Assembly (NCBI GenBank): GCA_020051695.1 | Contig: JAGVQM010000021.1 | Span: forward strand, 124,001-188,000 | Length of the DNA stretch: 64,000 nt | Source: Candidatus Zixiibacteriota bacterium | GTDB taxonomy: Bacteria > Zixibacteria > MSB-5A5 > WJJR01 > JAJRUJ01 | Reading direction: 5' to 3' | Part shown: positions 17,811 through 27,213 of the stretch, piece after piece | Numbering within the stretch: the stretch's first letter is position 1 | How the letters are laid out: the number at the start of each line of letters is the position of its first letter | Translations under genes and position numbers: made by a program | The notes under the pieces: model-generated | Told to the model about the DNA's origin: nothing | The model's input: only the letters and a program-made list of their open reading frames with translations | Databases searched by the model: none

Positions 17811-19172
17811 ATGGAACCGACGCCTGTGCAGGTCTGGGAGAAGTGCCTTTCCAACGTTGAAAACAGGATAAACCACCAAAGTTTTTGTACGTGGCTCAAA
17901 CCAACGCGCGCACTCGGCTGGGAGGAGGACTCTCTGCTTGTCGGCGTGCCGAATAATTTCGTCGCGGACTGGCTCAAACGCCATTACCGGGACATGTTGA
18001 ACGATTCCCTGGCCGGCATCACCTCGCCGCCGCGGAAGGTGATGTTTCGCATTACCAGTAATGCGCCGGGAATCGAAGAAGAACAGCCAGTGCAGCCGGC
18101 AGAGGACGAACCACGCCCGGCGGTATCTGCGGCCCGACGGCCGGTCTTGAACCCACGGTACACGTTCGACACGTTTGTTGTCGGAGAGTCCAATGAGTTT
18201 TCCCACGCCGCCTCGATGGCGGTGGCGGAGTCCCCGGGGGAGACCCGGTTTAATCCCCTGTTTATTTACGGCGGCGTGGGGCTGGGTAAAACCCATTTGA
18301 TCCAGGGTATCGGCCATTTTATCGCCGAAACACAACCGGCGATGCGCGTGTTATACGCCACGTCCGAAAAATTCACCAATGATTTTATCAGTTCGCTGTC
18401 GACCCACACCACGTCGGAATTCACCAACCTGTATCGGTCCGTGGATGTCCTGCTGTTGGACGATATCCAATTTTTCACCGGCAAAGAATCGACCCAGGTC
18501 CAGTTTTTCCACACTTTTAACGCCTTGCACCAGGACGGCAAGCAGATTGTCCTGACTTCCGACCGGCCGCCGCGCGATATCCGCGGCCTTGAGGAGCGGT
18601 TACTCTCCCGCTTTCAATGGGGACTGGTCACCGATATCCAACCCCCGGATTTTGAAACACGCATGGCCATTTTAAAGAAAAAAATGCAGCCGGAGGAAGC
18701 CAATATCCCCGATGACGTTCTGGCCTATATCGCCTCAAATGTCCGCTCGAACATCCGGGAGCTGGAGGGGTCACTCATCCGGCTGTTGGCTTTTGCCTCA
18801 TTACGGCAGCAAACGATCAACCTGCCACTGGCCGAAAGCATCCTGAAAGATACGCTTTCATCCAAGGAGCAGGCCGTGACCATCGATACGATTATCACCA
18901 AAGTCGCGGCCTATTTTGATGTTACTGAAGAGGTTCTGCGCTCTAAAAAGAAAACTCAGGAGGTCGCGCTGGCCCGCCAGGTAGCCATGTACCTGGCGCG
19001 CACACTCACCCAGATGTCGTTGAAAGCAATCGGGGGGTATTTCAGCGGCCGCGACCATTCCACGGTGATCCACTCGGTAAATCTGGTCCGCGCGGCCTTA
19101 AAAATCGATCCGCATTTAAAATACAAGGTTGATACCGTAATTAATATGCTGTATCATCCCCCAGTTGTTTGA
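17811..19172 (+). CDS. dnaA: Chromosomal replication initiator DnaA
   Basis: A protein of 453 residues that opens oriC. Domain I (1-80, partner binding) is followed by a short acidic linker (about 85-112). Domain III is the AAA+ ATPase with Walker A GGVGLGKTH (about 154-162) and Walker B LLLDDIQFF (about 214-222). Domain IV binds DnaA boxes and ends with the signature IGGYFSGRDHSTVIHS, close to the usual IG..FGGRDHSTV.HA. Length is normal. AGGAG lies 7 bases before the ATG. It is followed by dnaN; recF and gyrB, often next, are absent here. Confidence 0.98.
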   Translation: MEPTPVQVWEKCLSNVENRINHQSFCTWLKPTRALGWEEDSLLVGVPNNFVADWLKRHYRDMLNDSLAGITSPPRKVMFRITSNAPGIEEEQPVQPAEDEPRPAVSAARRPVLNPRYTFDTFVVGESNEFSHAASMAVAESPGETRFNPLFIYGGVGLGKTHLIQGIGHFIAETQPAMRVLYATSEKFTNDFISSLSTHTTSEFTNLYRSVDVLLLDDIQFFTGKESTQVQFFHTFNALHQDGKQIVLTSDRPPRDIRGLEERLLSRFQWGLVTDIQPPDFETRMAILKKKMQPEEANIPDDVLAYIASNVRSNIRELEGSLIRLLAFASLRQQTINLPLAESILKDTLSSKEQAVTIDTIITKVAAYFDVTEEVLRSKKKTQEVALARQVAMYLARTLTQMSLKAIGGYFSGRDHSTVIHSVNLVRAALKIDPHLKYKVDTVINMLYHPPVV

Positions 19173-19490
19173 GTGGTTCGCCTTGGTCGGGTGTGGAAAA
19201 ATGGTGGTGAATGTCTTGACGGTAAAATGCAGGTTGTGGAAATCCCCGGCCCGGTGGAAAACCAGCCGGAACTGCCATAGTTTTCAAGATGTTATCCACG
19301 GTCATTTTGTGAGTTGCTGTTTGGTAATGGATTGTCGGCAAAGCAGTAAGAGCCAAGGTGTTTATTTTTCACCAGGATCCACATGGTTATTATTTTTACT
19401 TGTTTTTATAATAAGATATTTGCAATCTCTTGACATGGGGAAAGCGGTGCTTAGAACAGGGGAAATCCTTTTTGCGGAGGCAGTAACCAC
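19173..19490. other. dnaA-dnaN intergenic region, candidate oriC
   Basis: It holds TGTGGAAAA (19192-19200) and TTATCCACG (19292-19300), each one mismatch from a DnaA box, and TGTGGAAAT (19235-19243), two mismatches. A strongly AT-rich block (about 19359-19430) follows and could serve as the unwinding element. The dnaN promoter lies at its end. Confidence 0.5.
19430..19457 (+). promoter_or_regulatory. Probable dnaN promoter
   Basis: TTGACA (19430-19435), a 16-base spacer and TAGAAC (19452-19457, 4/6 match). Transcription would start about 25 bases before the dnaN ATG. Confidence 0.5.
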
Positions 19491-20606
19491 ATGAAATTCG
19501 CCACATCGCGGGTAGAATTGTCCGATCGGCTGCAAATTATATTATCAGTCATTTCCAGCAAAACGACTTTGCCGATCCTGGCCAACGTCCTGATTAAGGC
19601 GGACGGCGAAACAATCAGCCTTTCAGCAACTGATTTGGATCTGTCGATTACCACATCGCTTTCCGGGAAAATAGCCAAACCCGGCCAGACGACGGTTCAC
19701 GCACGGACTTTTGCCGAAATCATTCGTGAATTGCCCGGCGATGAAATAATGTGCACCGAGCAGAACAACCGTCTGGAGATCCGTACGGAACGAGGTGTAT
19801 ATAAAATTTCCGGCATGGCCGCCGATGAATTTCCCCGTCTACCCGATATAAAAACTGCATCGCAAACCCGGATACCGACCGAACAACTCGCGGAAATGGT
19901 GAAAAAGACCGCCTACGCGGTTTCGCAGGATGAAACACGCCCGGCGCTGAATGGTATTTTATGGCAGCCGGTCAAGGACGGCATGCGGATGGTGGCGACC
20001 GATGGGCACCGTCTGGCACGTTTTGTAGTAGCGGATAACCGTCTGACCGGTGTCGAAGAGGATATTATCCTGCCGGCAAAAGCCCTACAGTTGGTGACCA
20101 AGATGGCCGCCGATACTGAAAATGAAATCGGGGTGACTTTCGGCGAGAAAAATACCGTGTTCAATCTGGGCCACACCACTATTACCTCACGGCTTATCGA
20201 AGGTCCATATCCCAACTATGAGCAGGTCATTCCTGCAGATAACGATAAAATCTTCACCGTGGATGTCGGCGAGCTGACCGGCGGTGTGCGCCGCGTGTCC
20301 ATCCTTTCCAACTCCCTGACCCGGCAGGTCAAGTTTTCGTTGTCGAAAGACACACTGGAGTTGTCGGCGACCAACCAGGACGTCGGCGGTGAGGCACGGG
20401 AAAAAATTCCGTGTAATTATAGCGGCGAGGATATCGAAATCGGCTACAACGCCGGTTATGTACTGGATATTCTGAAAAACCTGCAAAGCGAGAAAGCCGA
20501 GTTTTCACTATCGACATCGATTGCCGCCGGGGTCATCAAGGCCTGCGACGGTCCGATTAAAGATAATTATCTGTGTTTGATCATGCCCTTGCGGCTGGCG
20601 GAGTGA
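19491..20606 (+). CDS. dnaN: DNA polymerase III beta sliding clamp
   Basis: A protein of 371 residues forming the ring that tethers DNA polymerase III. Three similar domains of about 120 residues are visible: the first starts MKFATSRVELSDRLQII with ISSKTTLPILANVL, the second contains TAYAVSQDETRPALNGILW, and the third starts near FTVDVGELTGGVRRVSIL. The C-terminus ends in a typical 'LCLIMPLRL' strand. GGAGG lies 10 bases before the ATG. Together with dnaA it marks the replication origin neighbourhood. Confidence 0.97.
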   Translation: MKFATSRVELSDRLQIILSVISSKTTLPILANVLIKADGETISLSATDLDLSITTSLSGKIAKPGQTTVHARTFAEIIRELPGDEIMCTEQNNRLEIRTERGVYKISGMAADEFPRLPDIKTASQTRIPTEQLAEMVKKTAYAVSQDETRPALNGILWQPVKDGMRMVATDGHRLARFVVADNRLTGVEEDIILPAKALQLVTKMAADTENEIGVTFGEKNTVFNLGHTTITSRLIEGPYPNYEQVIPADNDKIFTVDVGELTGGVRRVSILSNSLTRQVKFSLSKDTLELSATNQDVGGEAREKIPCNYSGEDIEIGYNAGYVLDILKNLQSEKAEFSLSTSIAAGVIKACDGPIKDNYLCLIMPLRLAE

Positions 20607-20705
20607 ACCGGGCCCGGGATGATCTGCTTTTGCTCAGATAATTTCCCGTGCCGCAGTTGGTGAAGCAACCCGGCCGGAGCTGTGTTCATCAGTTGTGGGG
20701 GCTTT

Positions 20706-21653
20706 CTACTCGATGCGTGAACCGAACGATCGCAGCCGCGGATCGGTTCTTTTATTGAAATGCACCGGATCAACAAACTGATACGGCGGCTTTTTTCGCC
20801 GTTCGTCCAGGTCGGAAACTGTGCCGCTGCGCGGGGTGATGGTCACCTGCGGCGCCTCGGCCGCCGACCCGCCGCATATTTTTTCCCTGATGAGCAGAGC
20901 AAAGGCCGGATTGATTTCATAGCCGATTGACTTGCGCCCCAGGTTGCGGGCGGCCAGCGATGTGGTGCCGCTGCCCAGAAACGGGTCCACAACTGTCTCG
21001 CCGACAAAACAAAACATCTTAATCAACCGCCGGGGGAGCTCCTCGGGAAATATCGCCAGGTGCCGGCCCTGTTTAAGCCCGGGAAAATTCCAGTGCCCGG
21101 CGAAATAGCGGTTCCATTCTTCGATGGTCAGCGCCGATTGTTCCTTGATCGCTTTGCCGACTTTCGGCGGCGTTCCGGGCTTCTTGAAAATCAGGATGAA
21201 TTCGTAATCGAGCGTAAGGATGCCGTTTCGCGGATAGGGAAACGATCCCATGATCGTCGCGCCGCCGGAGGTATGGCAGGTGGTGACTTTCTGCCAGATG
21301 ATGGCGCCCATGTAATCGAAACCGATAGTCTCACAGAACCTGATGATTTCCGTGCGGATGGGCATGATTTTATAGCGCCCGTAATAGACCGAGCGGGCAA
21401 ACTGGTCGCCGATGTTGACGCACAACCAACGGCCGTCGCGCAGGACCCGCAAATACTCACTCCAGACAAGGTTGAGGTTGTTGATATACTCCTCATAGGT
21501 ATCATCAAACCCGATCTGTTCCGGGCTGCCGAAATCTTTCAACTGCCAGTATGGGGGAGAGGTCACGACCAGCTCGACCGACCGGTCGGCGATTTCCGGC
21601 ATCGCCCGCGAATCGCCGATGATTACCGAATGGCGGGATCTTTGCTCACTCAT
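20706..21653 (-). CDS. Orphan DNA methyltransferase (N4-cytosine/N6-adenine, beta-type order)
   Basis: A SAM-dependent DNA methylase of 315 residues. The catalytic motif IV TSPPYWQLKD is near the N-terminus (about 31-40) and the SAM-binding motif I DPFLGSGTTSLAARN is near the C-terminus (about 230-244), the beta-class order. SPPY is most common in N4-cytosine enzymes but also occurs in N6-adenine ones. The middle holds the conserved GGATIMGSFPYPRNG stretch. A tail of about 50 residues follows the fold. No restriction gene is adjacent, so it may be a regulatory or protective solitary methylase; its position next to dnaN makes a cell-cycle role conceivable but untested. AAGGTG lies 7 bases before the ATG. 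Confidence 0.88.
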   Translation of the reverse strand: MSEQRSRHSVIIGDSRAMPEIADRSVELVVTSPPYWQLKDFGSPEQIGFDDTYEEYINNLNLVWSEYLRVLRDGRWLCVNIGDQFARSVYYGRYKIMPIRTEIIRFCETIGFDYMGAIIWQKVTTCHTSGGATIMGSFPYPRNGILTLDYEFILIFKKPGTPPKVGKAIKEQSALTIEEWNRYFAGHWNFPGLKQGRHLAIFPEELPRRLIKMFCFVGETVVDPFLGSGTTSLAARNLGRKSIGYEINPAFALLIREKICGGSAAEAPQVTITPRSGTVSDLDERRKKPPYQFVDPVHFNKRTDPRLRSFGSRIE

Positions 21654-21740
21654 CCGACAGCACCTTCATCGTTTTGGCTGCAACTAGTATACAGCAGCAG
21701 ACGGGGAAGCACTATAATAATGTAGGTACGGCAGTAACAA

Positions 21741-21769
21741 AAGCCCGGTCCCGTCGCGGGGCCGGGCTT
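21741..21769 (-). terminator. Terminator of the S8 peptidase gene
   Basis: Arms AAGCCCGG and CCGGGCTT enclose an inner GC-rich pairing. Read on the minus strand it is followed by TTTTGTT. It lies 26 bp past the S8 peptidase stop. Confidence 0.75.
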
Positions 21770-21794
21770 GAATCATCTTTTGCTCCACTTGCGT

Positions 21795-23789
21795 TTATGG
21801 CGCGCACGGGTCGCACGGTCCGCCGCCTACCTGCTTGTAGACATAATTGACGCAGTAGGCCACATCCAGCGGCGTGACGCCGGTGGCGCAGTCCCAATCA
21901 CCGTTATTGCCGGGGCAGTCGGGGAGCTGGACGCGCGAATCGAGTTGTTTGTACACATAGTTTACCAGGATCGTAACATCGAGGGGCGTGATCAGCCCGC
22001 TCAAATCCAGGTCGCCAAACCCCGCGCAGTCGCAATCACTGATCCGGTGGGAACCGATCAGGGAATAGTACTGTGGCGCAGCCAGCGTTCCCTTATGCGA
22101 CACGTTCACCGTGTATGTCCCGGCGGCGGGCGATTCGAGATATATTTGTTCGACGTTATCCCGGATGTTATCACCGGTTCCTGCGGGCGCTGCGGGCAGT
22201 GCGGGGTCCAGCACATATGGCTCGTAAACCGTGGCCGTACCCTGATGCTCCAGCCGCACGTCCAGATCGTTGACCAGCATTATTGTACTCGGATTTAACG
22301 ACGCCGGCGGCGAGGTACCCGGCGGATCGGTCCAGGCCAGAGTAACCCGCAGGGGCGCGGTGCCGTCGCTGACCAGCTCGTATTCGTCGGTTTCACCGTC
22401 GGCCAGGGGTTCTTCACGGATCCGGGCGGTCTGTGCCGAATCGGCCTCGATCAATTCGACTGCCGACCGCGTATTCATCAACCCCCAGCCGAACATATAA
22501 TCCGGTCCGGGATTCGGTCCGGCTTCATCTGCGGTATGGATGACCAGGGCCTTGATTGTCGAAGCCAGCGGGGTCTGTCCTTCGTGTGTCGTTTCGTAAT
22601 ATTGCACCAATAGATTTATCGAACCCGAGACATTGGGGGTACTCATTGACGTGCCGCTCAGCGAGGTATAGTCGGCATCGTGGCCGTTGTCGCAGGAGTA
22701 TAACGAAATGCCGTTGGCCACAATATCCGGTTTAATGCGGCCGTCATCGGTCGGTCCCCAGCCGCTGAACGAACTCATTGTCACCGCGCCGGGTGTGGTA
22801 TATCCGGAAGTCAGGTCACCCACCGCCCCGACGGTGATAATGTTTTTGGCGCAGCCCTGCCACGGGATACAATCGTAATGGTCGGCGCCGCCGTCGGGGT
22901 CACGCACCACGAACGACCACACCCAGTCATTTCCCCCCCATACATAATGCCCTTCTTCGGGACCGGGGCCGGTGTCATCACGATCATTGCCGGCAGATTT
23001 GACGATGGTATAGTATGGCGCATTATACGCGATTTCGTCCCAGACCTCCGAGGCCGCACCGTAAAACCCGAAACCGTAATCTTCAATTTCGCTAATGTCG
23101 GTATCACCATACCAGTACCAGTCGCCGTCTTGACTCCAGCCCCCGGCAAAACCGTACGAATGGTTGGAGACATGCATCCCTGCTGCTGCGGCGGTGGCCA
23201 TCTCACCGTCATCGTTGTCCCAATCGTACGCGTGCAGCGGGGCCGCGAACGACATCCCTCGGGCCGTGGAGGTTACCCCCACGGCGACCATGGTCCCCGC
23301 GACGTGGGTCGAATGGTAATGTGTTGCGGCCGGGCTGTCGATCTGCGTTACTCGGCCTTCAAATTCCCGGTGGGTGGTCAGCACGCCGCCGCCGTCCCAT
23401 TCGCCGAGTTCCCCGGCTACGGTGGTCGAACCCGACAGGGTGAAGCCTGCTCCGCCGAACGGCCAGACATCGTCAGTACTGATTGTCCGGGCGGCATTGA
23501 GATTTTCCACCTGATAGAAACGCGGCTGGCCGCGGTAGTCGATGGAAATAAGTTGAATATCTGGATTTTCGTTCAGCCGCCGTTGTGCCGTTGACGTGTC
23601 GGCCAGCAAATCGTAATACAACTGCGTCCGCCCGTCGGCCAGTTGTTGCACATATGTCCGACTCAACTCCTCGAGGATTGTGCGCTGTGTCAGGGGGCGG
23701 TCTTTCGCGGCGGCCGACAGAGCAAAAATCACCACCGGCAATGCAAGTACACAGACAAACAATGCAGTACGGTTAAACGATGCGGTCAT
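21795..23789 (-). CDS. Secreted subtilisin-family (S8) peptidase with C-terminal dockerin-like module
   Basis: A protein of 664 residues with an N-terminal signal peptide (about 1-28). The subtilase domain carries all catalytic elements: Asp in GEWDGGG (about 132), His in HSTHVAGTM (about 161), the oxyanion Asn in KSAGND (about 267) and Ser in SGTSMSTPN (about 379). A beta-sandwich domain follows (about 455-590). The last 70 residues are Cys-rich with two EF-hand-like repeats, GLITPLDVTILVNYVYKQ and GVTPLDVAYCVNYVYKQ, separated by CPGNNGDWDC and ending GPCDPC. The same module ends the next two genes. ATG 23789 follows GGGGAGG by 6 bases; an in-frame TTG lies two codons earlier. It should be exported and degrade extracellular protein. 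Confidence 0.9.
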   Translation of the reverse strand: MTASFNRTALFVCVLALPVVIFALSAAAKDRPLTQRTILEELSRTYVQQLADGRTQLYYDLLADTSTAQRRLNENPDIQLISIDYRGQPRFYQVENLNAARTISTDDVWPFGGAGFTLSGSTTVAGELGEWDGGGVLTTHREFEGRVTQIDSPAATHYHSTHVAGTMVAVGVTSTARGMSFAAPLHAYDWDNDDGEMATAAAAGMHVSNHSYGFAGGWSQDGDWYWYGDTDISEIEDYGFGFYGAASEVWDEIAYNAPYYTIVKSAGNDRDDTGPGPEEGHYVWGGNDWVWSFVVRDPDGGADHYDCIPWQGCAKNIITVGAVGDLTSGYTTPGAVTMSSFSGWGPTDDGRIKPDIVANGISLYSCDNGHDADYTSLSGTSMSTPNVSGSINLLVQYYETTHEGQTPLASTIKALVIHTADEAGPNPGPDYMFGWGLMNTRSAVELIEADSAQTARIREEPLADGETDEYELVSDGTAPLRVTLAWTDPPGTSPPASLNPSTIMLVNDLDVRLEHQGTATVYEPYVLDPALPAAPAGTGDNIRDNVEQIYLESPAAGTYTVNVSHKGTLAAPQYYSLIGSHRISDCDCAGFGDLDLSGLITPLDVTILVNYVYKQLDSRVQLPDCPGNNGDWDCATGVTPLDVAYCVNYVYKQVGGGPCDPCAP

Positions 23790-23907
23790 CCACAACCTCC
23801 CCGGTGTGCCGTCCGCTCTCGGGCGGGTTCATTGTGCGGCAGATGTACGTCATGAGTATGTTACTGCTTGCGTCTCCAGTCCGTCAACAGCGGAGTTGCC
23901 GCCGGGC

Positions 23908-26841
23908 CTACGGGTAATTCGGGCAATTGTCCGGATAGGGTGTGCAGCCGCACGGCTCGCACGGTCCCACGTTCGAACTCTTGTATACAAAACTCACATA
24001 CCAGGCGACATCCACCGGCGAGACGATCCCACTGCAATCCCAATCACCATTGTCGCCGGGACAGGCAACCAAAACGGCCCGGGCATCAAGTTGTTTGTAC
24101 ACATAATTGACGATGTACGCAACATCGAGCGGGTTGATGGAATTGCTGAGATCAAGATCACAATACTGCGCGCAATCACAGGCGCACCCGGTGGGCAGCG
24201 CGCCGATCAACGTATCGCAGTCATTGTTAGCCGGGGCACACGGAGAATTGTCACTGATGCTCAGCTCACCCTCGTCAAGATTGCAGAACAGCGGATCGAT
24301 CGAAAAGTTGCCGTTGGCGCCGTCCTGGCCAGCCAGACAGCCCATCCAATCGCCGCCGGCATTGCCGTAAACATCGGTGCACGCGGCAGTGGCCGAACTG
24401 GCTTCATAACAGGCCGCCGGCGAACTGGTCAGGTTGTAGGCGATGATGCAGTTTTCCAGGGTGACAGCCGATTGGTCGTACGAAAATACCGCGCTGCCTA
24501 TCGACGCGGAGTTATCGACAAATGTGCAATTGACCAACAACGGCGCGGACCGGAAGGCATACACCGCCCCGCCGGCGACAGCCGCATTGCCGGTAAAAAC
24601 GCAGTTTTTTACCAACGGCGAGGATTCATTGAACAGAATCCCGCCGCCGCTGGCGCTGCCGTTGAAAGTGCCGCCGTAACCGCCGCGAATGGTCAGGCGC
24701 TCGATGACGGTCTGTGCATCTTCTCCCTGGTTCAGCGCAAAGGCCCGGCGCGGTGTGGAGCTGCTGCCTGCAGGGTCGATGATTGCGGTTTCCGGCCCAT
24801 TGGCCGAGGTCAGTAAAATGCGCCGGCCGCGCAAACTGATTTCACGGTTGCCCACGCCGGCGTAGACGCCGTCAATCACCGCGACTGTATCGCCATGGGT
24901 CGTGGAATCAATGGCCGCCTGAATGGTCGGCGCATCGCCCATCCCGTCGGTTTGGACATACCAGGTGCGGATAATCTCGCAACTGTCGCCGATCCCGTCG
25001 CCGTCGACATCTTCCTGCAGCGGATTATAATCAGTCAGGCAGTTGTCGCACAGATCGCCGACATTGTCGCCGTCGGCATCGTCCTGCGCCGGGTTGTACG
25101 CGGCCGGACAGTTGTCGACATCGGCGCAATAACTGTCACCGTCCGCGTCATCGTAGCGGTCGAGCGGACAAACATCGCAGGAGTCGCCGACGCCATCGCC
25201 GTCGGATTCCTCCTGCAGCGGGTTGTAGACTCCGGGGCAGTTGTCGCACGGTTCGGCATACCCGTCGCCGTCGGTGTCGGTCCACGGCTGCGAGGTCGAG
25301 TTGTAGGTGTTGACCAGCCCGTAACCGTAAATTTCGTCCCGACCCGGATCGCCCATATCGCGCGAGGTACAGCGGAGTTTATCTTCCACTTCCGCCGCGG
25401 TCAGGGTGGGTTCGACCGCAATAATCAAGGCGGCGGCCCCTGCGGCATATGGCGCGGAGTAGGACGTGCCCTGCACGTAGCCGTAATCACCGCTGTAATA
25501 CCCGTCGGTCCCCGTGCGGTCAGTGGTATAGACCGCGGTGCCGGGAGCGGAGACACTGATGTCGGGTCCGTAATTGCTGAACGAGGCCAAATCACCGAAG
25601 TAATTAATTGCCGAGACCGAATTGACCGTGGCCAGACTCGCCGGATATCCGGACTGATCGACACCGTCGTTGCCCGCGGAGGCGAAGTGCACCATGCCGT
25701 TGGCATAGGTCGAATTATACTTGGCGGTGATTGCCGAGGATGTGCCGCCGTAACTGTTGGAATTGTTGCTGACCCGGACGCCCTGCGTTTCCGCCCACGC
25801 CAGAGCATCGACTGTCCAACTATACGAGCCGCTCCAGGTACCGTTGCAGGGGACCGTTGCCACGCCAATCCGCGCCGAGAGCACCCGGCAGTCCGGGGCA
25901 ATACCCACAGTCCCCAGGGCATTATTGATTTTGGCGGTGACGCAGCCGGCCACGGTTGTCCCGTGGTTATCGCAGGCATTGCCCGGCCCGCCGTCATAAA
26001 TGTCGCCGGTGAAATCTCGGCCTGTTTCTTGGTTGATATCGGGATGGTCCTGCTGAACACCGGTATCAAGAATGACGATTTTTACCGTCGAAGTACCCGT
26101 GGAAATATCCCAGGCCAGGTTGCCGTCCATATCGATGTCGGGCGTTCCTCCGAACTGGCCCGTATTATTTATCCCCCAAAGATTGGGATACCCCGGATCG
26201 TTGGGCGTCAGACAATGGACGGCCGTAAAATGCATATCCGGTTCAGCCCAGGCGACCTGCGGGTCTTCGGCAAGGAGATTGGCTTGGTGCAGGACTTCAA
26301 AGCCGTTGCGCGAGCTGCTGTGCAGCTTGTAGGCGCCCGGCATATTGCCGAATTCGTGCTCGGTAACCGCCAGGTCCGGTGCGAGCCGGGCGATAATCGC
26401 CGGACCGGCGGGCCGGGAATCCTCTTTAACACGCATAAGAATATCCGGCGTAATGGTCAGGCGGCCGTTGTTCAATCCGCGAAAGACCGGCGAAACAAAT
26501 TGAATGTCCGGCGAGTTCAATAAGGTCCGGATCTGCGCGTCGGCATCCTGGGCGCCGGACATGCTGGTGGCTAATTCGGCGACATACCACGCCCCGATAC
26601 CTGTGGGAGTCGTCGTAACAATGCTCACTCCGGCCCGGGCCATTGCCGCAGATTGTACGGCAGGATCGATGCCGGGCTGATATTGCACGGCCAGTTGATT
26701 GTTGACCAGTTCCAGTTCAACCGCTCCGCCCTGATAATAGTAGAATGTGGGCGTTTGTGCCGTGCCCAGGGAACAGCCAAGGAATACGAAGAAGATCGTA
26801 ATGAGGAACACCCTGCTGGGATAAGTGTTGACTGCAGACAT
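23908..26841 (-). CDS. Secreted S8 peptidase with thrombospondin-3 repeats, beta-helix and dockerin-like module
   Basis: A mosaic exoprotein of 977 residues. In order: signal peptide (about 1-28), a propeptide of about 200 residues, and a subtilase domain with Asp in [13 protein letters not shown] (about 258), His in DNHGTTVAG (about 291) and Ser in [12 protein letters not shown] (about 458). Next come at least four Ca-binding thrombospondin type 3 repeats ('[12 protein letters not shown]', 'DNCP..YNP.Q.D'), then a parallel beta-helix of about 240 residues (repeated 'L.NCTF.DN.A' turns), and last the dockerin-like module with [25 protein letters not shown] and GPCEPC. GGGAGG lies about 5 bases before ATG 26841; the longer frame upstream lacks a signal peptide. 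It shares its tail and strand with both neighbours but has its own promoter at 27097-27124. Confidence 0.9.
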   Translation of the reverse strand: MSAVNTYPSRVFLITIFFVFLGCSLGTAQTPTFYYYQGGAVELELVNNQLAVQYQPGIDPAVQSAAMARAGVSIVTTTPTGIGAWYVAELATSMSGAQDADAQIRTLLNSPDIQFVSPVFRGLNNGRLTITPDILMRVKEDSRPAGPAIIARLAPDLAVTEHEFGNMPGAYKLHSSSRNGFEVLHQANLLAEDPQVAWAEPDMHFTAVHCLTPNDPGYPNLWGINNTGQFGGTPDIDMDGNLAWDISTGTSTVKIVILDTGVQQDHPDINQETGRDFTGDIYDGGPGNACDNHGTTVAGCVTAKINNALGTVGIAPDCRVLSARIGVATVPCNGTWSGSYSWTVDALAWAETQGVRVSNNSNSYGGTSSAITAKYNSTYANGMVHFASAGNDGVDQSGYPASLATVNSVSAINYFGDLASFSNYGPDISVSAPGTAVYTTDRTGTDGYYSGDYGYVQGTSYSAPYAAGAAALIIAVEPTLTAAEVEDKLRCTSRDMGDPGRDEIYGYGLVNTYNSTSQPWTDTDGDGYAEPCDNCPGVYNPLQEESDGDGVGDSCDVCPLDRYDDADGDSYCADVDNCPAAYNPAQDDADGDNVGDLCDNCLTDYNPLQEDVDGDGIGDSCEIIRTWYVQTDGMGDAPTIQAAIDSTTHGDTVAVIDGVYAGVGNREISLRGRRILLTSANGPETAIIDPAGSSSTPRRAFALNQGEDAQTVIERLTIRGGYGGTFNGSASGGGILFNESSPLVKNCVFTGNAAVAGGAVYAFRSAPLLVNCTFVDNSASIGSAVFSYDQSAVTLENCIIAYNLTSSPAACYEASSATAACTDVYGNAGGDWMGCLAGQDGANGNFSIDPLFCNLDEGELSISDNSPCAPANNDCDTLIGALPTGCACDCAQYCDLDLSNSINPLDVAYIVNYVYKQLDARAVLVACPGDNGDWDCSGIVSPVDVAWYVSFVYKSSNVGPCEPCGCTPYPDNCPNYP

Positions 26842-27213
26842 TGAACCTCCCGGACAGAAACCACCGGCGGTTACTCCGCCGGCTGGATGAGAATATTTAC
26901 TAAAAATATCGGCAAAGATCGGTAATGCCCCAAACTGATGCGGGGCTGCTGTACAATTGAATTTCAAATCGGGTTGCGTCTGTCATGTGCTCTTAGCCGT
27001 TGTTTTTGATCCGGAAATTCTGCATCAGCCGTACCGGCCGCCGGCCGGTGTGAATCGACCTGTCGATCTGTACCCCGAGGACGCCATCTCCATATAAATA
27101 TAATGAGTTAGAGAATCGTGTCAATCAGTAATCACTACTTTTTCAGTTCTCTTTCGGGGTCTCCCGCTTTTCATGCCGCGAGCGGCAATCGATCCTGCCG
27201 GCGGGCCGCCCGG
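26842..27213. other. Intergenic region with S8 promoter and leader
   Basis: About 370 bp with no gene. It holds a strong minus-strand promoter (27097-27124). The leader of about 250 bases contains two strong hairpins: ACCGGCC/GGCCGGT (27033-27049) and CCGGCGG/CCGCCGG (26863-26881). The second lies just upstream of the ribosome-binding site. Confidence 0.6.
27097..27124 (-). promoter_or_regulatory. Promoter of the mosaic S8 peptidase gene
   Basis: On the minus strand TTGACA (27119-27124), a 16-base spacer and TATATT (27097-27102). Both boxes are near consensus. Confidence 0.65.

Noticed and set aside
24895-26523. Long plus-strand open frame opposite the mosaic S8 gene
   Set aside because: Its product is a low-complexity V/G/A/R/I-rich mirror of the real gene with no family resemblance; the minus-strand frame has catalytic motifs and a signal peptide.
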